From: JAHFOW01 sp964370795
Lineage (GTDB): Bacteria; Planctomycetota; Brocadiia; Brocadiales; Brocadiaceae
Assembly (NCBI GenBank): GCA_964370795.1
Contig: CAYJME010000231.1
Span: 1 to 5,020, forward strand
Length of the DNA stretch: 5,020 nucleotides
Direction of reading: 5' to 3'
The position numbers and the translations under genes are program-made. The notes under the pieces were generated by a model, which saw nothing but the letters and a program-made list of their open reading frames with translations, had not been told where the DNA came from and ran no database searches. Positions 3,962-5,020 of this stretch are shown piece after piece; the first letter of the stretch is position 1, and every line of letters begins with the position of its first letter.

Positions 3962-4870
3962 ATGGATGAAAACGATAGGCACCATACCATAATATCAGCC
4001 ATTTCCGTTAGAGAATCTCAGCTTGCCGAACTCGATAAAGAACGACTCAGGATACTTGCAGAATTAAAATCCCTCAAAACTGAACTCTTAAAACTTTCCA
4101 ATTCCGCCCTTGATAATACTAAAGACACACCTATCTCTTCCTCTGGAATTATCTCTAAAATATCAAGCCCTGAGGAAAAGATTGCCTTATTTAGAAGCCT
4201 CTTTCGAGGGCGTGTTGATGTCTATCCCCGTTTATGGATAAGTAGAAAGACCGGCAAAAAAGGGTTTAGTCCGATCTGTAATAATGAATGGGTCGATGGA
4301 GCATGTGAAAAACCCAAAGTAAAATGTGGCGAGTGCCCTCACCGATCTTTTGTTCCTGTAACCGATAGCGTCATCAGAGGACATCTTGAAGGCAAGTATA
4401 CCATAGGCGTCTATCCATTATTCACCGATGAGACCTGCTGGTTTCTTGCCATAGATTTTGACAAGGAGTCGTGGGCTACTGATGTTACCGCCTTCATGGA
4501 AACATGTAGAAATCTAAAGATCCCAGCATTTCTGGAAAGATCCCGTTCGGGTAAAGGCGCTCATATTTGGATATTTTTCTCTGCACCCGTATTGGCTTCA
4601 AAAGCCAGAAAACTTGGCAGTTACCTCCTGACAGAAACTATGTCACACCATCACCAACTGGGAATGGATTCCTATGATCGGCTTTTTCCCAACCAGGATA
4701 CTATGCCAAAGGGAGGGTTTGGCAACCTGATAGCCCTCCCTCTGCAAAAAGAGGCTTGCAAAAAAGGCAACACTCACTTCCTTGACCAGCATCTTCAGCC
4801 ATACGAAGACCAATGGGCTTTTCTTTCCAGCATTCCAAGAATGCAGCCACCTGAGGTAGGCGTGCCTTGA
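3962..4870 (+). CDS. TOTE-type conflict-system protein, AEP primase domain; frame cut by intron-like insertion
   Basis: The genuine coding part is about 3962-4861, roughly residues 1-300. The last residues and TGA come from the inserted element. Residues 14-48 form a charged coiled coil (ESQLAELDKERLRILAELKS). The primase domain starts at SSPEEKIALFRSLFRGRVDV (68-87). Four cysteines, C106, C115, C122 and C125 (CGECPHR), look like a zinc knuckle. FLAIDFD (161-167) carries the catalytic acidic pair D165/D167. RSRSGKGAHIW (193-203) is the SxH-type motif with H201. YDRLFPNQDTMPKGGFGNLI (238-257) and ALPLQ complete the AEP core, and all key residues are present. Known relatives continue after FLSSIRRM-type text into a DEAD-like helicase and reach several hundred more residues, here cut at IPRMQPPEV. 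These proteins are predicted defence factors against invasive DNA. The ATG has only a weak AAAGAG upstream. Family confidence is high; whether the gene works depends on splicing of the insert. Confidence 0.88.
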   Translation: MDENDRHHTIISAISVRESQLAELDKERLRILAELKSLKTELLKLSNSALDNTKDTPISSSGIISKISSPEEKIALFRSLFRGRVDVYPRLWISRKTGKKGFSPICNNEWVDGACEKPKVKCGECPHRSFVPVTDSVIRGHLEGKYTIGVYPLFTDETCWFLAIDFDKESWATDVTAFMETCRNLKIPAFLERSRSGKGAHIWIFFSAPVLASKARKLGSYLLTETMSHHHQLGMDSYDRLFPNQDTMPKGGFGNLIALPLQKEACKKGNTHFLDQHLQPYEDQWAFLSSIPRMQPPEVGVP

Positions 4871-5020
4871 AGTATGGAATACCTGAGTGGTTAGAAATAC
4901 CACCTCTGCGAGCCTAAATCCTCGTGGAGAAGTTTGTACCTATGCGCATACAATGGAGCAATCCATATGCGTAGAAAGATAGCGTATTCCCGTGAGGGGT
5001 ATGACGGAGTTACGAGGTAC
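4862..5020 (+). mobile_element. Group II intron-like element inside the primase gene (copy 2, runs off the window)
   Basis: This is the same 159-base sequence as 2740-2898, with 7 substitutions and no gaps. It starts GTGCC directly after GAGGTAGGC of the primase gene. Several differences fall in loops or keep pairing: at 4926 A becomes G, turning a T-A pair into a T-G wobble in the 9-bp stem. Others include 4918-4919 in its loop and 4893-4894 in the GTGGT/ACCAC loop. This favours a structured RNA. The insertion site lies in conserved coding sequence between the primase and the expected helicase domain. The body, any reverse transcriptase and the 3' end lie beyond the window. Confidence 0.55.

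Overview
The window reads as accessory, repeat-rich DNA from a bacterium of moderate GC content. Genes have Shine-Dalgarno sites and sigma70-like promoters. The dispersed palindromes of type ACGACTGAAGTCGT, the GTCAGGC/GCCTGAC and GCACAC/GTGTGC hairpins, and the GTCATTGCGAGCGAAGCG repeat resemble the intergenic repeats I associate with anammox planctomycetes (Brocadia/Jettenia type). Several unrelated environmental lineages carry similar repeats, so that placement is only an inference.

Layout. Positions 1-71 hold the last codons of an upstream + strand gene. Positions 72-770 have no gene. They form a dense field of small inverted repeats, including a 193-bp MITE-like element (549-741) with 24-bp terminal inverted repeats that contains two facing copies of the dispersed palindrome. 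Then come a small VTT/YqaA-like membrane protein (805-1350), a promoter-leader-terminator cassette (1360-1551), and a secreted beta-propeller-like repeat protein (1616-2575). The repeat protein breaks off in mid-repeat. An orphan Ig-like C-terminal remnant (2579-2710) follows in the same frame after one stop codon.

From 2740 there is a 5' fragment of a mobile, structured element, probably a group II intron. It is followed by an 81-bp palindromic element (2918-2998) and about 260 bp of gene-less DNA. A type II toxin-antitoxin pair lies on the minus strand: antitoxin 3556-3774 and ParE/RelE toxin 3260-3559, with overlapping ATGA start/stop. Divergent from it, from 3962, is the archaeo-eukaryotic primase (AEP) domain of a TOTE-type conflict-system protein.

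The primase reading frame is cut near 4861 by a second copy of the intron-like element. The two copies match at 152 of 159 positions with no gaps, and the second runs off the window end. If the element is a group II intron and still splices, the primase gene could be reconstituted at RNA level. If not, it is an inactivated defence gene. Overall the window looks like a defence/mobile-element island: an addiction module next to a primase-helicase defence gene, with successive insertions of introns and MITEs and decay of a surface-protein gene.
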